Notes under the pieces: generated by a model | Database searches by the model: none | What the model saw: the letters and a program-made list of their open reading frames with translations, nothing else | What the model was told of the DNA's origin: nothing | Assembly (NCBI GenBank): GCA_964631835.1 | Contig: CAZWAD010000018.1 | Coordinates: 1 to 64,000 of the forward strand | Direction of reading: 5' to 3' | Origin: Bog-950 sp964631835 | GTDB lineage: Bacteria; Bacteroidota; Bacteroidia; Chitinophagales; LD1 | DNA length: 64,000 nucleotides | In this document: positions 19,301 through 27,723 of the stretch, in pieces | How the letters are laid out: every line of letters starts with the position of its first letter | Position numbering within the stretch: position 1 is the stretch's first letter | Program-made: the position numbers and the translations under genes

Positions 19301-20003
19301 TATTGTTCCCGTGCTACTGCATGGAACAGGTGATACGATTCGCAAAGGAGATTTTATGGTGATGAACTCACACATGACAATGAAATTTCTTCCGCGCATT
19401 AAAGCTGGCGATAAAAGTTTTGGCGATGGATATGCGGAGCGTACGAAAAATATATCGTGGTACTTTAAAGCTGAATTTGAAAAGCTGAAAGAAGAAAAAG
19501 AAACTCCGCGTTATTTCAGGCAGCGTTTGCGCATGAGTTATATTTATAAAGGACCTGAACTGGAATGGCTGGCGGTGAAAGAAAGCAGGAGAGAAAAATT
19601 TTATTCGGCACTCGATAAAGCCTTGCCTGAAAAAGGCATGATAACTGAACTGGGTTGCGGGTATGGGTTTATCGCTTACATGCTTTCGTTCACCGGTTGG
19701 AGAAGAAACATTACAGGTATTGACGCAAGTGAAGAAAAAATTGATGTGGCGAATAACTGTTTCTCGAAAAACAGCACTGTGAATTTTGTTTGTGCTGATG
19801 TAATGAATTATCCGTTAACAAAGAGCGATGGTTTTATCATTAATCGAAAGAATTTACGGCTGAGTGAAGTGGAACTGAGCGGCTTAATTAAGAGGTGCAA
19901 AGATAAACTGAATGAAAACGGAGTGCTTGTAATTATAGATGGGAAAGTTCCAACTGCCTATTCTTTTGAAAAAGCCTGTGAAAGCGTGTTCGTTATGAAA
20001 TAA
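16314..20003 (+). CDS. Fusion: MMPL exporter, PlsC-like acyltransferase, methyltransferase
   Basis: This 1229-aa protein joins three activities. Residues 1 to about 860 form an RND/MMPL-type exporter. It has a first helix at 15-37, two periplasmic loops and two blocks of membrane helices (about 260-420 and 640-860, for example GAGSVVLGIAVNYSLHFFSHY). Residues about 880-1075 are a lysophosphatidate-acyltransferase-like domain, with NHASFLD at about 901 and FPEGTRSPDG at about 968. Residues about 1090-1229 look like a class I methyltransferase (ITELGCGYGFIAYML at about 1109). In aryl-polyene and flexirubin-type pathways, such exporter, acyltransferase and methyltransferase functions lie near one another. 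The fusion suggests coupled acylation, methylation and export of a lipid-like product. No pathway genes are directly next to it. Confidence 0.85.
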   Translation: MKQLLLAAYIFFQNRKTLFYSLTAFLFALLAFLASQIIIEEDINRLLPESGQTKQITGIFKSANFADKVIVKITARGETQPETLIALADSFETNLLQKHSAEIASLKKTVSDETALDIYNTVHNHLPIYLEQEDYNTIDSLIAPERVAQTMNENYSAVTSATGMILKKLIADDPVGISNIALRRLQQLQLDENYTLYDGYIMSNDLRSLFMFITLQSLSGETGKNIKLFAGFDQIITSLNPQKSSAEIFYYGNPVVAAGNAKQLRRDSLVTLSITVVLILLFVGFFFRKKSVPLIMMLPVLFGGVFALAVIALTRGSISSIAIGAGSVVLGIAVNYSLHFFSHYRHCGSVQQTISDLLSPMTIGSVTTVGSFLSLSFMQSQILNDFGLFAGLSLVGATFFALVFLPHFIPANLHALQNRHVQSQIEKLLNFKIKQKGILFPLIILLTGFLFYHARNVSFQTDLNSVNFMSEQTKNAQNEIDITQNDTSKLVFIAVNGNTEEEMLQNNEILLRQLHEAKSKGWVEKYSSFSRFIPSQKQQQEKIKRWNDFWTKQKKETLLAAVKREAAKAGFSPTAFQSFETLLAKEYVPVTGEYFAPVRQTFGSEYLIASENRQTVINAVQVNKTQRKLLYAELNKHPFTVVLDKQIITNKFVEIIVSDFNSILLLTSGLVFFALLISYGRLELTIITFLPMAISWIWILGIMSLIGLQFNLINIIISTFIFGLGDDFSIFITDGLTRKFKEGKETLVSHRVSIFLCAVTVLIGLGALLFAKHPALRSVALVSVIGIFCVVVIGQTLQPLLYNFFIQSRKEKGLPPWTIPTLLLFWIAFGYFVTVCLLATLVGYILIYLVPFPGKKKRKLFFHFLVCHALRVLTYMMVNVRKTHIGKENMDFSKPAIIIANHASFLDILVTVMQHPKLILLTNHWVYYSPVFGKVVQLADYYPVMQGAGAAIDKFADIVNDGYSIVVFPEGTRSPDGNLKRFHKGAFYLAEQLNVDIVPVLLHGTGDTIRKGDFMVMNSHMTMKFLPRIKAGDKSFGDGYAERTKNISWYFKAEFEKLKEEKETPRYFRQRLRMSYIYKGPELEWLAVKESRREKFYSALDKALPEKGMITELGCGYGFIAYMLSFTGWRRNITGIDASEEKIDVANNCFSKNSTVNFVCADVMNYPLTKSDGFIINRKNLRLSEVELSGLIKRCKDKLNENGVLVIIDGKVPTAYSFEKACESVFVMK

Positions 20004-20017
20004 TTGAAGCCTGTGAT

Positions 20018-20551
20018 TTATTTCATTCTCCTGATTTTTTGAGCATACAGGCTGTCTTCGGCATAAGACCTGTGTATCTTGTTCAAATACCTCTGTTGTA
20101 TTTTGCAATAACAGGCAATGTTATCTTTATACGATTCAAAAACCGCATGACCTTTTCGTTCGCCAACAACATAAGGGCATTGGTGGACTTTAATGCCGAA
20201 CAAGTTGCGGTTATTAACGGCTATATCCGAAGTATAATTTCCACTTTCAATCCGCGCCTGTGCAACAGCTACCGATGTCAGGACACACTTGTTTTTAACT
20301 AATTCTACTAAAACCGTGCTATCCGTGGGTACAATGTCGCCCGGCCTGTTTAACGAAAAACTGTACCCGGCTATACCAGTAGTAAGTGTTGGAGCTTTTA
20401 AACGGAACGCACATAAAAGCAGCGTCATTAAAAGCAGTGCATAAACGATGCGGATTTTTTTAGGGGTAATAAACTGTTCTTTAAAACAAACGGAACAGTA
20501 ATATCCATTTTTATAGTGCTTAACCGAACTATTGTGACAGGCTGATTTCAT
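20018..20551 (-). CDS. Membrane-anchored glucosaminidase-domain protein
   Basis: The 177-aa protein has a basic N-terminus with four Cys residues (CHNS, YYCSVCF) and a membrane helix at about 33-52. An extracytoplasmic domain follows with the pattern of the mannosyl-glycoprotein endo-beta-N-acetylglucosaminidase family: AQARIESGNYTS, NRNLFGIKV, YKDNIACYCKIQQRYL. The Glu in RIES is the likely catalytic residue. Such enzymes cut peptidoglycan glycan strands. The domain is short and single, so a cell-wall remodelling role is likely. It is convergent with the MMPL fusion gene, with only 14 bp between stops. Confidence 0.75.
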   Translation of the reverse strand: MKSACHNSSVKHYKNGYYCSVCFKEQFITPKKIRIVYALLLMTLLLCAFRLKAPTLTTGIAGYSFSLNRPGDIVPTDSTVLVELVKNKCVLTSVAVAQARIESGNYTSDIAVNNRNLFGIKVHQCPYVVGERKGHAVFESYKDNIACYCKIQQRYLNKIHRSYAEDSLYAQKIRRMK

Positions 20552-20793
20552 AACTTTCTTGTTTAGTTGTTAATCGTCCTATTTCTCTGTTCTTCTTCCG
20601 GTTTTACTGTGTTGCTTCTGGTCTTCTTTTTAACATTTACTATTACAAAAACGATAAGAATAAGGTAGGTCAGCCACCCTCTTTTGTCAAAGTATTAACG
20701 GTAATAAGGGGTAAAAAATTATATAAAAAGCCAATGAATATTGAGCTAATCAGTACGGGTTGTGTTTGAAACTTAGCAGGTTTTGTAAAGAAT

Positions 20794-21699
20794 TCAGTGT
20801 ATTTCATCCTCACACCCTACAGAGCCGCGCTCGGTTTCGAGGGTCGCATGCTGAATATTGAGAAGAACCAGGTCCTGTTTTACCCGGTCTTTTAATTGTT
20901 GTTCTTCGGCTGAAGTCAGGGTTTCGTCAATGACCAAGTGGGCGGTCATTGCATTCACAGTAGTGCTCAAAGCCCAGATATGTATGTGGTGAATTTCCTT
21001 AACACCATTAACTTTCATTACTTCTTCTTTCATTCTCTCCATGTTTACATTTTTCGGAACGGCATCAAGTGATAAACGAAGGCTATCGGAAAGCAAACTC
21101 CAGGTGCTGTAAAGAATTACTGCCATTATCGCCAGACTGATAACACTATCCAGCCAATACCAATTGGTAAAGACAATAACTACACCAGTAACGACAACAC
21201 CCAGTGAAACCAGCGCATCAGCCGCTAAATGCAGGTAAGCCCCTTTTATGTTCAGGTCTTTGTCCTTATCACGGAAAAAGAGGAGTGCTGAAATGGTATT
21301 AATTACAATGCCAACCCCTGCCACAACTGCAATAGCTTTGCCTTCCATAGGTTCGGGCTTAAGGAACCGTTGAACTGCCTCCACTCCAATGCTTCCAATC
21401 GCGATAAGTAGAATAACCGCATTAGCAAGAGCTACAAGGATGGTTGTTTTACTATACCCATAAGTAAAATGTTTGTCGGGCTTTACCCTCACCAAACGAA
21501 ACGCTATCAACGAAAGCGCAAGTGCCGCTACATCACTTAAGTTATGACCTGCATCTGTAAGAAGCGACAGTGAGTTGGTCAGGAATCCTGCAATCACTTC
21601 AACCACCACAAACAGAGAATTCAGCACGATGCCAACTATAAAAGCACGATTCAGCTCCTTTATCTCTGCTGCGTGTTCGTTATGATGATGATGCGCCAT
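20794..21699 (-). CDS. CDF-family cation efflux transporter
   Basis: Cation diffusion facilitators export Zn2+, Co2+ or related ions in exchange for protons. The start at 21699 (MAHHHHNEHAAEIKE) is preferred; it gives a His-rich N-terminus that can bind metal and leaves the upstream stop 1 bp away. The 301-aa protein has about six membrane helices. The metal-site motifs are DAGHNLSD in the second helix and HLAADALVSLG in the fifth. A cytoplasmic C-terminal domain follows (VNGVKEIHHIHIWALS). It is directly coupled to the NicO/UreH-like membrane gene upstream. Confidence 0.93.
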   Translation of the reverse strand: MAHHHHNEHAAEIKELNRAFIVGIVLNSLFVVVEVIAGFLTNSLSLLTDAGHNLSDVAALALSLIAFRLVRVKPDKHFTYGYSKTTILVALANAVILLIAIGSIGVEAVQRFLKPEPMEGKAIAVVAGVGIVINTISALLFFRDKDKDLNIKGAYLHLAADALVSLGVVVTGVVIVFTNWYWLDSVISLAIMAVILYSTWSLLSDSLRLSLDAVPKNVNMERMKEEVMKVNGVKEIHHIHIWALSTTVNAMTAHLVIDETLTSAEEQQLKDRVKQDLVLLNIQHATLETERGSVGCEDEIH

Positions 21700-21700
21700 A

Positions 21701-22324
21701 TCAACTGATAAAAAAGGCAAGAATGCCTATTAGGATTAGTACGACACCAATGATTACTTTTTCATTTTCCTCCAGCCAGCCAAAATTAAATTTCGCAATT
21801 CCTTTAAGCGCAATAGCTACAAGACCGACCATAGCCGAAACCGTAATCACAAGATAAACAAGCGAAACAATCAGAATTCCCTCCCAGCCGTAAGTACCGG
21901 CTGTGAAATAGTAGGACTCCAGTTCAATGCAAGGCGAAAAAAACATGCCAATACTGAGAGAAAAAATAATTGCCGGAACTGACGTTTTGTTTTCGGGAAG
22001 TTTTCCAAAATGGTTATGCTTGTGGTGATGGAAGAAAAACTGCTTTCCGATGTAAAAAATGCCCAGCCCTACTAAAATAACAGGAGCAATAACCCTCGAT
22101 ATCCACCAGTAAGATGAAGAAAGCGTATAACCAGCCCATCCCACTGCAATACCAATGAGAATAGTACTTGCAATGTGAGCAATACCGCTTAAAGCGGTAG
22201 CCCAAAGTGTAGTGCTTCTGCTCCATTTCTCTGCCCGGCTGATAGCAACTATCGGTAGCCAGTGATTGGGGATCAGGGCGTGAACAATACTCAATAAAAT
22301 GCTGCTGAAAATAACCTGTAACAC
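21701..22324 (-). CDS. NicO/UreH-like multi-pass membrane protein
   Basis: This 207-aa protein has about six hydrophobic helices. The first contains HALIPNH, similar to the HAL-x-P-x-H pattern of NicO/RcnA and UreH-like metal transporters. A His-rich loop (FFHHHKHNHF) lies between helices 3 and 4. Together with the CDF gene that begins one base after its stop codon, it looks like a two-gene metal-homeostasis unit for nickel, cobalt or zinc. The exact family assignment is uncertain. The later SPCIELESYYF motif is also seen in LysE/cadmium-resistance-like transporters. Confidence 0.7.
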   Translation of the reverse strand: MLQVIFSSILLSIVHALIPNHWLPIVAISRAEKWSRSTTLWATALSGIAHIASTILIGIAVGWAGYTLSSSYWWISRVIAPVILVGLGIFYIGKQFFFHHHKHNHFGKLPENKTSVPAIIFSLSIGMFFSPCIELESYYFTAGTYGWEGILIVSLVYLVITVSAMVGLVAIALKGIAKFNFGWLEENEKVIIGVVLILIGILAFFIS

Positions 22325-22351
22325 GGATGAAAAATAATGATTAGTTCGTTC

Positions 22352-23026
22352 CTAATCGCTGTTTTTGTTTTCGATAACAATGACAAACTCTCCCTTAGGT
22401 TCTTTCTTTCTAAAATGAGCAAGCAGTTCATCAGCCGTACCGCGAACTGTTTCCTCAAACATTTTAGAAATTTCTCTGGAGGCAGATACTTTTCTTTCGC
22501 TGCCGATATGTTGCTTTAATTCCTCCAGAAGTTTTACGACCCGGAAAGGCGATTCATACAGAATAGCAGTTCTTTTTTCCTGAGCAATTTCTTTCAGCCT
22601 GGTTTGCCTGCCTTTTTTGTGCGGAAGAAACCCGATGAAAACAAATTCGCCTGTATCAAAACCGGAATTAACCAAAGCAGGAACAAACGCTGTACCACCC
22701 GGCAAACACTCAACAGTAATATTTTGCGCAATACACTCTGTAATCAGAATTTGCCCGGGGTCTGAGATTCCCGGTGTTCCCCCGTCACTCACTAACGCAA
22801 TCTTTATTCCTGATTTTAATTTTTCAGTAATTGAGGCAATCGTTTTGTGCTCATTAAATTTATGATAAGCAAACAGTTGTTTTTGAATTTGATAATGAGC
22901 AAGAAGTTTTTTGGTTTGGCGCGTATCTTCAGCAAGAATCAAATCTACTTCCCTCAAAACACGAATAGCGCGAAAGGTTATGTCCTCCAGATTTCCGATT
23001 GGAGTGGGAACTATGAAGAGTTTCAT
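22352..23026 (-). CDS. rsmI: 16S rRNA (cytidine1402-2'-O)-methyltransferase
   Basis: RsmI methylates the ribose of C1402 in 16S rRNA. From the preferred start at 23026 the product is 224 aa and opens MKLFIVPTPIGNLEDITFRA, the family's typical N-terminus. LAEDTRQTKKLL and the nucleotide-binding SDGGTPGISDPG follow. An upstream ATG at 23050 would add eight unrelated residues. It lies 66 bp after purS, on the same strand. Confidence 0.96.
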   Translation of the reverse strand: MKLFIVPTPIGNLEDITFRAIRVLREVDLILAEDTRQTKKLLAHYQIQKQLFAYHKFNEHKTIASITEKLKSGIKIALVSDGGTPGISDPGQILITECIAQNITVECLPGGTAFVPALVNSGFDTGEFVFIGFLPHKKGRQTRLKEIAQEKRTAILYESPFRVVKLLEELKQHIGSERKVSASREISKMFEETVRGTADELLAHFRKKEPKGEFVIVIENKNSD

Positions 23027-23092
23027 TGGCTGACAGTTGACAGTTGGCAATCAACGGCTGAAACAACCAACTGCAAAAAGCTCATGGGAGAA

Positions 23093-23344
23093 TTATTCCT
23101 GATGAACTTCATATTTATAGCCTTCCATAATCGGGTTGGCTAAAAGTTTCTTGCAGGCTTCTTCCACTTTGGCATTGGCTTCTTCCTTTGAAGCAGCGTT
23201 CAGGCTAATGGTAATGTGCTTTCCGATTCGTACATCGGCAACTTCATTAAAATTCATTTTTTGCAGACCGTGAGCAACGGCTTTCCCCTGCGGGTCTAAT
23301 AGCTCTTTTAGAGGCATTACATCTATCTCGGCTCTGAAATTCAT
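23093..23344 (-). CDS. purS: Phosphoribosylformylglycinamidine synthase subunit PurS
   Basis: PurS is the small subunit that links PurL and PurQ in the fourth step of purine synthesis. The 83-aa product has the family pattern FRAEIDVMPLKELLDPQGKA, VADVRIGKHITI and EACKKLLANPIMEGYKYEV. Its start overlaps the pssA stop by 4 bp (ATGA), so the two are translationally coupled. The partners purL and purQ are not in the window. Confidence 0.93.
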   Translation of the reverse strand: MNFRAEIDVMPLKELLDPQGKAVAHGLQKMNFNEVADVRIGKHITISLNAASKEEANAKVEEACKKLLANPIMEGYKYEVHQE

Positions 23345-24090
23345 TTTTTAAAAAATTTAAGTGTGATTGAAAAAACGGTGTAAAGTACAATGATTAAACA
23401 AACCGCTGCGAATTTAAGTGTTGCCAGCAAAATCGCTGAAAGAAAAATAAACACATAACGTGCTTCATTACCTTTCCATTTAAACGATTTAAACTTAAAT
23501 GCCAGCATCGGAATATCGGTAAGCATGAGAACGGAAAGGAGGGCAACAGTACCATATAAAACTTTACCACTGAAGACAAATGCACTCATACCATACGAAT
23601 TATCCAGAGCCAGGAGCAATATCCCAACTACGAAAATGGTTGCTGCTGGAGTAGCCAGTCCGTGAAAACTATCGGTCTGTCTTTTGTCTAAATTGAACTT
23701 AGCTAACCGCAATGCCGCAAAGAGAGTCATGATAAAAGCGGGAGCCGAATAAAGATAGATACGTGTAAAAGAGTAAGGAAATTCTGCCGATTCAAACTTC
23801 TGAAACAGAAGCTGGAAAATAATTGCACCGGGAACCACTCCGAAGCTAACTACATCAGCAAGTGAATCGAGCTGCATACCTATTTCTGTAGAGCCTTTTG
23901 TAAAGCGGGCAGCAAGTCCGTCTAAAAAATCGGCTACAAGGGAAAACAGCACACAATACGGAACCCATTCCATCTGGTAATTGAAAAGAAAAACAATAGC
24001 CAAACAACCTGAAAAAAGGTTGATGAGGGTAAGGATGTTTGGAAGACTGAACAGCTGAAAAATGTTCGGGCGCGTTTCATTGTTGGCCAT
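23341..24090 (-). CDS. pssA: CDP-diacylglycerol-serine O-phosphatidyltransferase
   Basis: PssA makes phosphatidylserine, the precursor of phosphatidylethanolamine. The 249-aa membrane protein carries the CDP-alcohol phosphatidyltransferase signature, DFLDGLAARF then G and DSLAD, with the four conserved Asp. About eight hydrophobic stretches follow. A short N-terminal ANNETRPNIFQLFSLPNIL leads into the first helix. It lies 7 bp after the aminopeptidase gene and overlaps purS, forming an operon. Confidence 0.94.
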   Translation of the reverse strand: MANNETRPNIFQLFSLPNILTLINLFSGCLAIVFLFNYQMEWVPYCVLFSLVADFLDGLAARFTKGSTEIGMQLDSLADVVSFGVVPGAIIFQLLFQKFESAEFPYSFTRIYLYSAPAFIMTLFAALRLAKFNLDKRQTDSFHGLATPAATIFVVGILLLALDNSYGMSAFVFSGKVLYGTVALLSVLMLTDIPMLAFKFKSFKWKGNEARYVFIFLSAILLATLKFAAVCLIIVLYTVFSITLKFFKK

Positions 24091-24097
24091 GAAGTAA

Positions 24098-25393
24098 TTA
24101 ATTTATACTGTTCATAAACTCCTCAATCTCCTCCGCCTCGACAGGAATATCCGCCATCAGGTCAACAGGTTTGTCTTTTGTAACAAGAATATTGTTTTCA
24201 ATTCGTATCCCGATTTTTTCTTCGCGGATATAAATTCCCGGTTCGCAGGTAAGCACTGCCCCGGCTTTTAATTTTTCAAACCGGTTTCCCACATCATGAA
24301 CATCGAGCCCGAGAAAATGAGCCGTGCCATGAGGGAAATATTTTTTGTATGCCGGTTTGTCTTTGTCTTGTTTGGCGATGTCACTTTTCTTCAGCAGGCG
24401 AAGTCGCAGCAATTCCGCTTCCATAATTTTTCTCACTTCATTATTCAAATCATTCAACACCGTTCCGGCAGTCATCATTTTCGCGGCCTGCTGATGAACG
24501 CGAAGAACTGCATTGTAAATATTTTTCTGTCGCCTGGTAAATTTACCGCTCACGGGAACGGTGCGCGTAAGGTCGGCATTGTAGTTGGCATATTCAGCTC
24601 CGCAATCCATTAAAAGCAAATCGCCCGCTTTGCATTGTGCATCATTTGAAATATAGTGGAGAACACAGGCGTTCTCACCGGTTGCTACAATGGGGTCGTA
24701 GGCATGTCCGGTTCCGCGGTTGATAATATATTCATGAGTTAGTTCCGCTTCGACTTCATATTCCCAGACTCCCGGCTTAATAAATTTCAGCGCGCGCAGA
24801 AATCCCTTGCGGGTAATATCAATAGCTTCTTTAAGCAGTTTAATTTCTTCAGCACTTTTTACAGCTCTCAGCTGGTGAAGTATGGGAGCTGAACGCTCGT
24901 ATTTATGCAGCGGAAAATTGCCGAGCACTTTGCGGGCAAACTTCACTTCACTGGCTTCGCCCATCGAAATGCTGCGGTCATGCTCGTTAGCGTTCAGGTA
25001 AACATGCGAAGCGTAATGCATCAGCATGTTGAATATATCTTCAAATGTATCACTAGTAAGCACAGTTTCAACTCCCGACAGTTTTGAAGCCTCGTCTGTA
25101 GTGTGCTTTTTACCTTCCCAAATCATTATCAGTTCGCTGGTTTTCCTTACAAAAAGCACTTCGCGGTATTTCTGTTCGGGAGCATCAGGAAAAAGAATCA
25201 GGAAAGTTTCTTCCTGGTCAATACCGCAGAGGTAAAACAAATCGGGATTCTGGCGCCATATATAAGCTGCATCGGCACTGCGCGTAACTATTTCATTGCT
25301 TACAAAAACAGCAATTGAATTTTTCTTCATCTGTTTGGAAAAATTCTTCCTGTTGAGCTTAAACAACTCAGGATTTATGGGCGCATAACGCAT
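24098..25393 (-). CDS. pepP: Xaa-Pro aminopeptidase (M24 family)
   Basis: This metallo-enzyme removes an N-terminal residue that precedes proline. The 431-aa protein has an N-terminal aminopeptidase-P domain (residues 1 to about 150) and a C-terminal pita-bread fold. Metal ligands are visible as MDCGAEYANYNADLTRTVPV (two Asp), HFLGLDVHD (His), CEPGIYI (Glu) and IRIENNILVT (Glu). It is the first gene of the pepP-pssA-purS operon. Confidence 0.94.
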   Translation of the reverse strand: MRYAPINPELFKLNRKNFSKQMKKNSIAVFVSNEIVTRSADAAYIWRQNPDLFYLCGIDQEETFLILFPDAPEQKYREVLFVRKTSELIMIWEGKKHTTDEASKLSGVETVLTSDTFEDIFNMLMHYASHVYLNANEHDRSISMGEASEVKFARKVLGNFPLHKYERSAPILHQLRAVKSAEEIKLLKEAIDITRKGFLRALKFIKPGVWEYEVEAELTHEYIINRGTGHAYDPIVATGENACVLHYISNDAQCKAGDLLLMDCGAEYANYNADLTRTVPVSGKFTRRQKNIYNAVLRVHQQAAKMMTAGTVLNDLNNEVRKIMEAELLRLRLLKKSDIAKQDKDKPAYKKYFPHGTAHFLGLDVHDVGNRFEKLKAGAVLTCEPGIYIREEKIGIRIENNILVTKDKPVDLMADIPVEAEEIEEFMNSIN

Positions 25394-25473
25394 AAGCTTT
25401 TAACGTGTTTCGGGCGAATGTAAATGAAATATAAACAGAGCGAAATTTTAGGCGTAAATTCACTCTGGAATCG

Positions 25474-25504
25474 TTTTTATGATTCGATTCTTAATTTATT
25501 TTTG
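25474..25504 (+). promoter_or_regulatory. Likely promoter of pckA
   Basis: The -7 box TATTTTTG at 25497-25504 matches TAnnTTTG. Nineteen bases upstream lies TTTT (25474-25477) in place of the ideal TTTG. It is about 36 bp upstream of the pckA start codon. Confidence 0.55.
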
Positions 25505-25539
25505 CCGCCTTTCAATTGCGATAAAAAATTTCTGCCGGT

Positions 25540-27165
25540 ATGAATGTTGTTGGTCCGAAGAACCCCTCTGCAAGTCTTGAATCTCTTGGAATAAAGAACA
25601 CGCAAACGCAATTCTGGAACCTTACTGCCGGACAGTTAATCGAAGAAACAGTAAAAAGAAAACAGGGAGTAATCACAGATACAGGCGCGCTTGCCGTTGA
25701 TACAGGCGAATTTACCGGACGCGTTCCAAAAGATAAGTTTATTGTAAAGGATGATAACACCAAAGATTCGGTAGATTGGGGTGGGTTCAATAATCCCGTT
25801 TCGCCCGAAGTTTTTGAAAAACTTTACAATAAAATAACCGGGTATTTTGAAGGCAAGGATGTTTTTGTACGCGATTGCTATGCCTGTGCCGATGAAAAAT
25901 TCCGATTGAACGTTCGGGTAATTACCGAATACCCCTGGGCTAATTTGTTTGCATACAATATGTTTCTTCGTCCCGAAACGGACGAATTAAATTCAATAGA
26001 ACCCGACTGGTTGGTGATTCAGGCGCCCGGACTGAAATGCGATGGCACAAAAGACGGTGTCCGCCAGCATAACTTCTCCGTTATCAATTTCACCAAGAGG
26101 ATTGCGATTATTGGCGGCACAGCATATACAGGTGAAATCAAAAAGGGAATTTTTACCGTTCTGAATTATGTATTGCCGCATGAGAAGAATGTCCTCTCTA
26201 TGCATTGCTCGGCAAATGCCGGTAAGAGTGGCGATGTTGCCCTCTTCTTCGGTTTAAGCGGCACCGGTAAAACCACTCTTTCTGCCGACCCCAACCGCCC
26301 GCTGATTGGCGATGACGAGCATGGCTGGCACGGTAATTCAGTTTTCAATTTTGAAGGAGGCTGTTATGCCAAAACCATTGACTTGTCTGCCGAAAAAGAA
26401 CCTGATATTTACCGCGCTATCCGCAAAGGGGCTATTTTAGAGAACGTAGGTTTTTATCCCGGAACTAATACCGTTAACTTTTCCGATAAAACAAAAACTG
26501 AAAACACCCGCGTTTCGTACCCCATCCATTTTATTGACAATGCGCTGAAAAAATCTGTAGGCGGTGCGCCTAAAAATATTTTCTTTCTTACTTACGATGC
26601 TTTTGGCGTTCTGCCTCCCATTTCAAAACTTTCGGTGGGGCAGGCCATGTATTTCTTCCTTTCAGGTTTCACCTCGAAAGTTGCAGGAACTGAGGCAGGA
26701 GTTACCGAGCCGCAGGCTACATTTTCAACCTGCTTTGGAGCTCCTTTTTTACCCCTTCAGCCTACAAAATATGCCGCACTTCTTGGCGAAAAACTCCGGG
26801 GCTCAAACATCTGTGTATGGCTTTTGAATACCGGTTATACAGGCGGAGTTTACGGAGTTGGAAAAAGAATGAGCCTGCCGCATACCCGCTCCCTGATTAC
26901 CGAAGCCCTGAACGGAGACCTGGATAAAGTGAATTATGAAACCCACCCTGTTTTCGGAGTTTCGATGCCGAAAAGCTGTCCACACGTTCCTGCTGAAATC
27001 CTGAATCCGAGGAGCGCCTGGAAGAATAAAGAGGAATATGATGTGAAAGCAAACGAGTTGGCTGCTGCTTTCAACAAGAACTTCGAAAAGTTTGCCGCTA
27101 AAGCCGAAAAGGAAATTTTAGACGCAGCTCCTAAAGTAAGCGAGCCGGAAAACGCCAGGCATTAA
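25540..27165 (+). CDS. pckA: Phosphoenolpyruvate carboxykinase (ATP)
   Basis: PckA converts oxaloacetate and ATP to phosphoenolpyruvate, the entry step of gluconeogenesis. The 541-aa length is typical. FTGRVPKDKFIV and NVRVITEYPWANLF belong to the N-terminal domain. The nucleotide site is FFGLSGTGKTTLSADP at about 236, followed by LIGDDEHGW. The C-terminal part keeps GFTSKVAGTEAGVTEPQATF and LNTGYTGGVYGVGKRMSL. It has its own likely promoter. A 41-bp tandem array follows, rather than a clear terminator. Confidence 0.97.
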   Translation: MNVVGPKNPSASLESLGIKNTQTQFWNLTAGQLIEETVKRKQGVITDTGALAVDTGEFTGRVPKDKFIVKDDNTKDSVDWGGFNNPVSPEVFEKLYNKITGYFEGKDVFVRDCYACADEKFRLNVRVITEYPWANLFAYNMFLRPETDELNSIEPDWLVIQAPGLKCDGTKDGVRQHNFSVINFTKRIAIIGGTAYTGEIKKGIFTVLNYVLPHEKNVLSMHCSANAGKSGDVALFFGLSGTGKTTLSADPNRPLIGDDEHGWHGNSVFNFEGGCYAKTIDLSAEKEPDIYRAIRKGAILENVGFYPGTNTVNFSDKTKTENTRVSYPIHFIDNALKKSVGGAPKNIFFLTYDAFGVLPPISKLSVGQAMYFFLSGFTSKVAGTEAGVTEPQATFSTCFGAPFLPLQPTKYAALLGEKLRGSNICVWLLNTGYTGGVYGVGKRMSLPHTRSLITEALNGDLDKVNYETHPVFGVSMPKSCPHVPAEILNPRSAWKNKEEYDVKANELAAAFNKNFEKFAAKAEKEILDAAPKVSEPENARH

Positions 27166-27261
27166 GGGTTAACTCAACGCCAAAAGAGGCGTGGCAATAC
27201 CGGAGTAAGCCCTGCCTTCCAACCTTCTGCCATAAGCATAGCTTTATATTGGAGTTTCTTA

Positions 27262-27630
27262 ACGCAATATGAAATATCCAATCGTGTGTAGCACGATGAC
27301 ACAAGCAATATGAAATATCAAACCGCGTGTAGCACGGTGCCGTAAGCAATGTGAAATATCCAATCGCGTGTAGCACGGTGCCGTAAGCAATGTGAAATAT
27401 CCAATCGCGTGTAGCACGGTGCTGCAAGCAATCTGAAATATCCAATCGCGTGTAGCACGGTGCCGCAAGCAATGTGAAATATCCAATCGCGTGTAGCACG
27501 GTAGTGCAAGCAATCTGAAATATCCAATCGCGTGTAGCACGGTGCTGCAAGCAATATGAAATATCAAACCGCGTCCGGCAAGTTGCCAGATGCAATTGGA
27601 AATATCAAACCTGGTCTGTGAGGATGCCGC
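27262..27630. repeat. 41-bp tandem array A3
   Basis: The word GTAGCAC recurs with the AGCAC part at 27290, 27331, 27372, 27413, 27454, 27495 and 27536, exactly 41 bp apart. Two decayed units follow at 27577 and 27618. Each unit reads roughly GCAAT(A/G/C)TGAAATATCCAAT, then CGCGTGTAGCACGGTGC. All three minus-strand frames stay open across it because the units are stop-free. The array fills the gap between the convergent pckA and DEAD-box genes. Confidence 0.9.
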
Positions 27631-27723
27631 AGGAAGATAAAGCGTTTGTTTGGAGAACCAGACTGGGTAAAACCCAGCCTCTTTATGGTTTTGTGTGGCG
27701 AATTCTCTAAATTTTACCGTCTC

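Noticed and set aside
27131..27595. Long minus-strand open frames over the 41-bp array
   Set aside because: They arise because the repeat unit contains no stop codon in any frame. All three frames are open and repeat the same peptides, which no real gene would show.
27262..27630. CRISPR array
   Set aside because: The whole 41-bp unit is repeated with no unique spacers, and no cas genes are in the window. The 21-bp and 42-bp arrays fail for the same reason.
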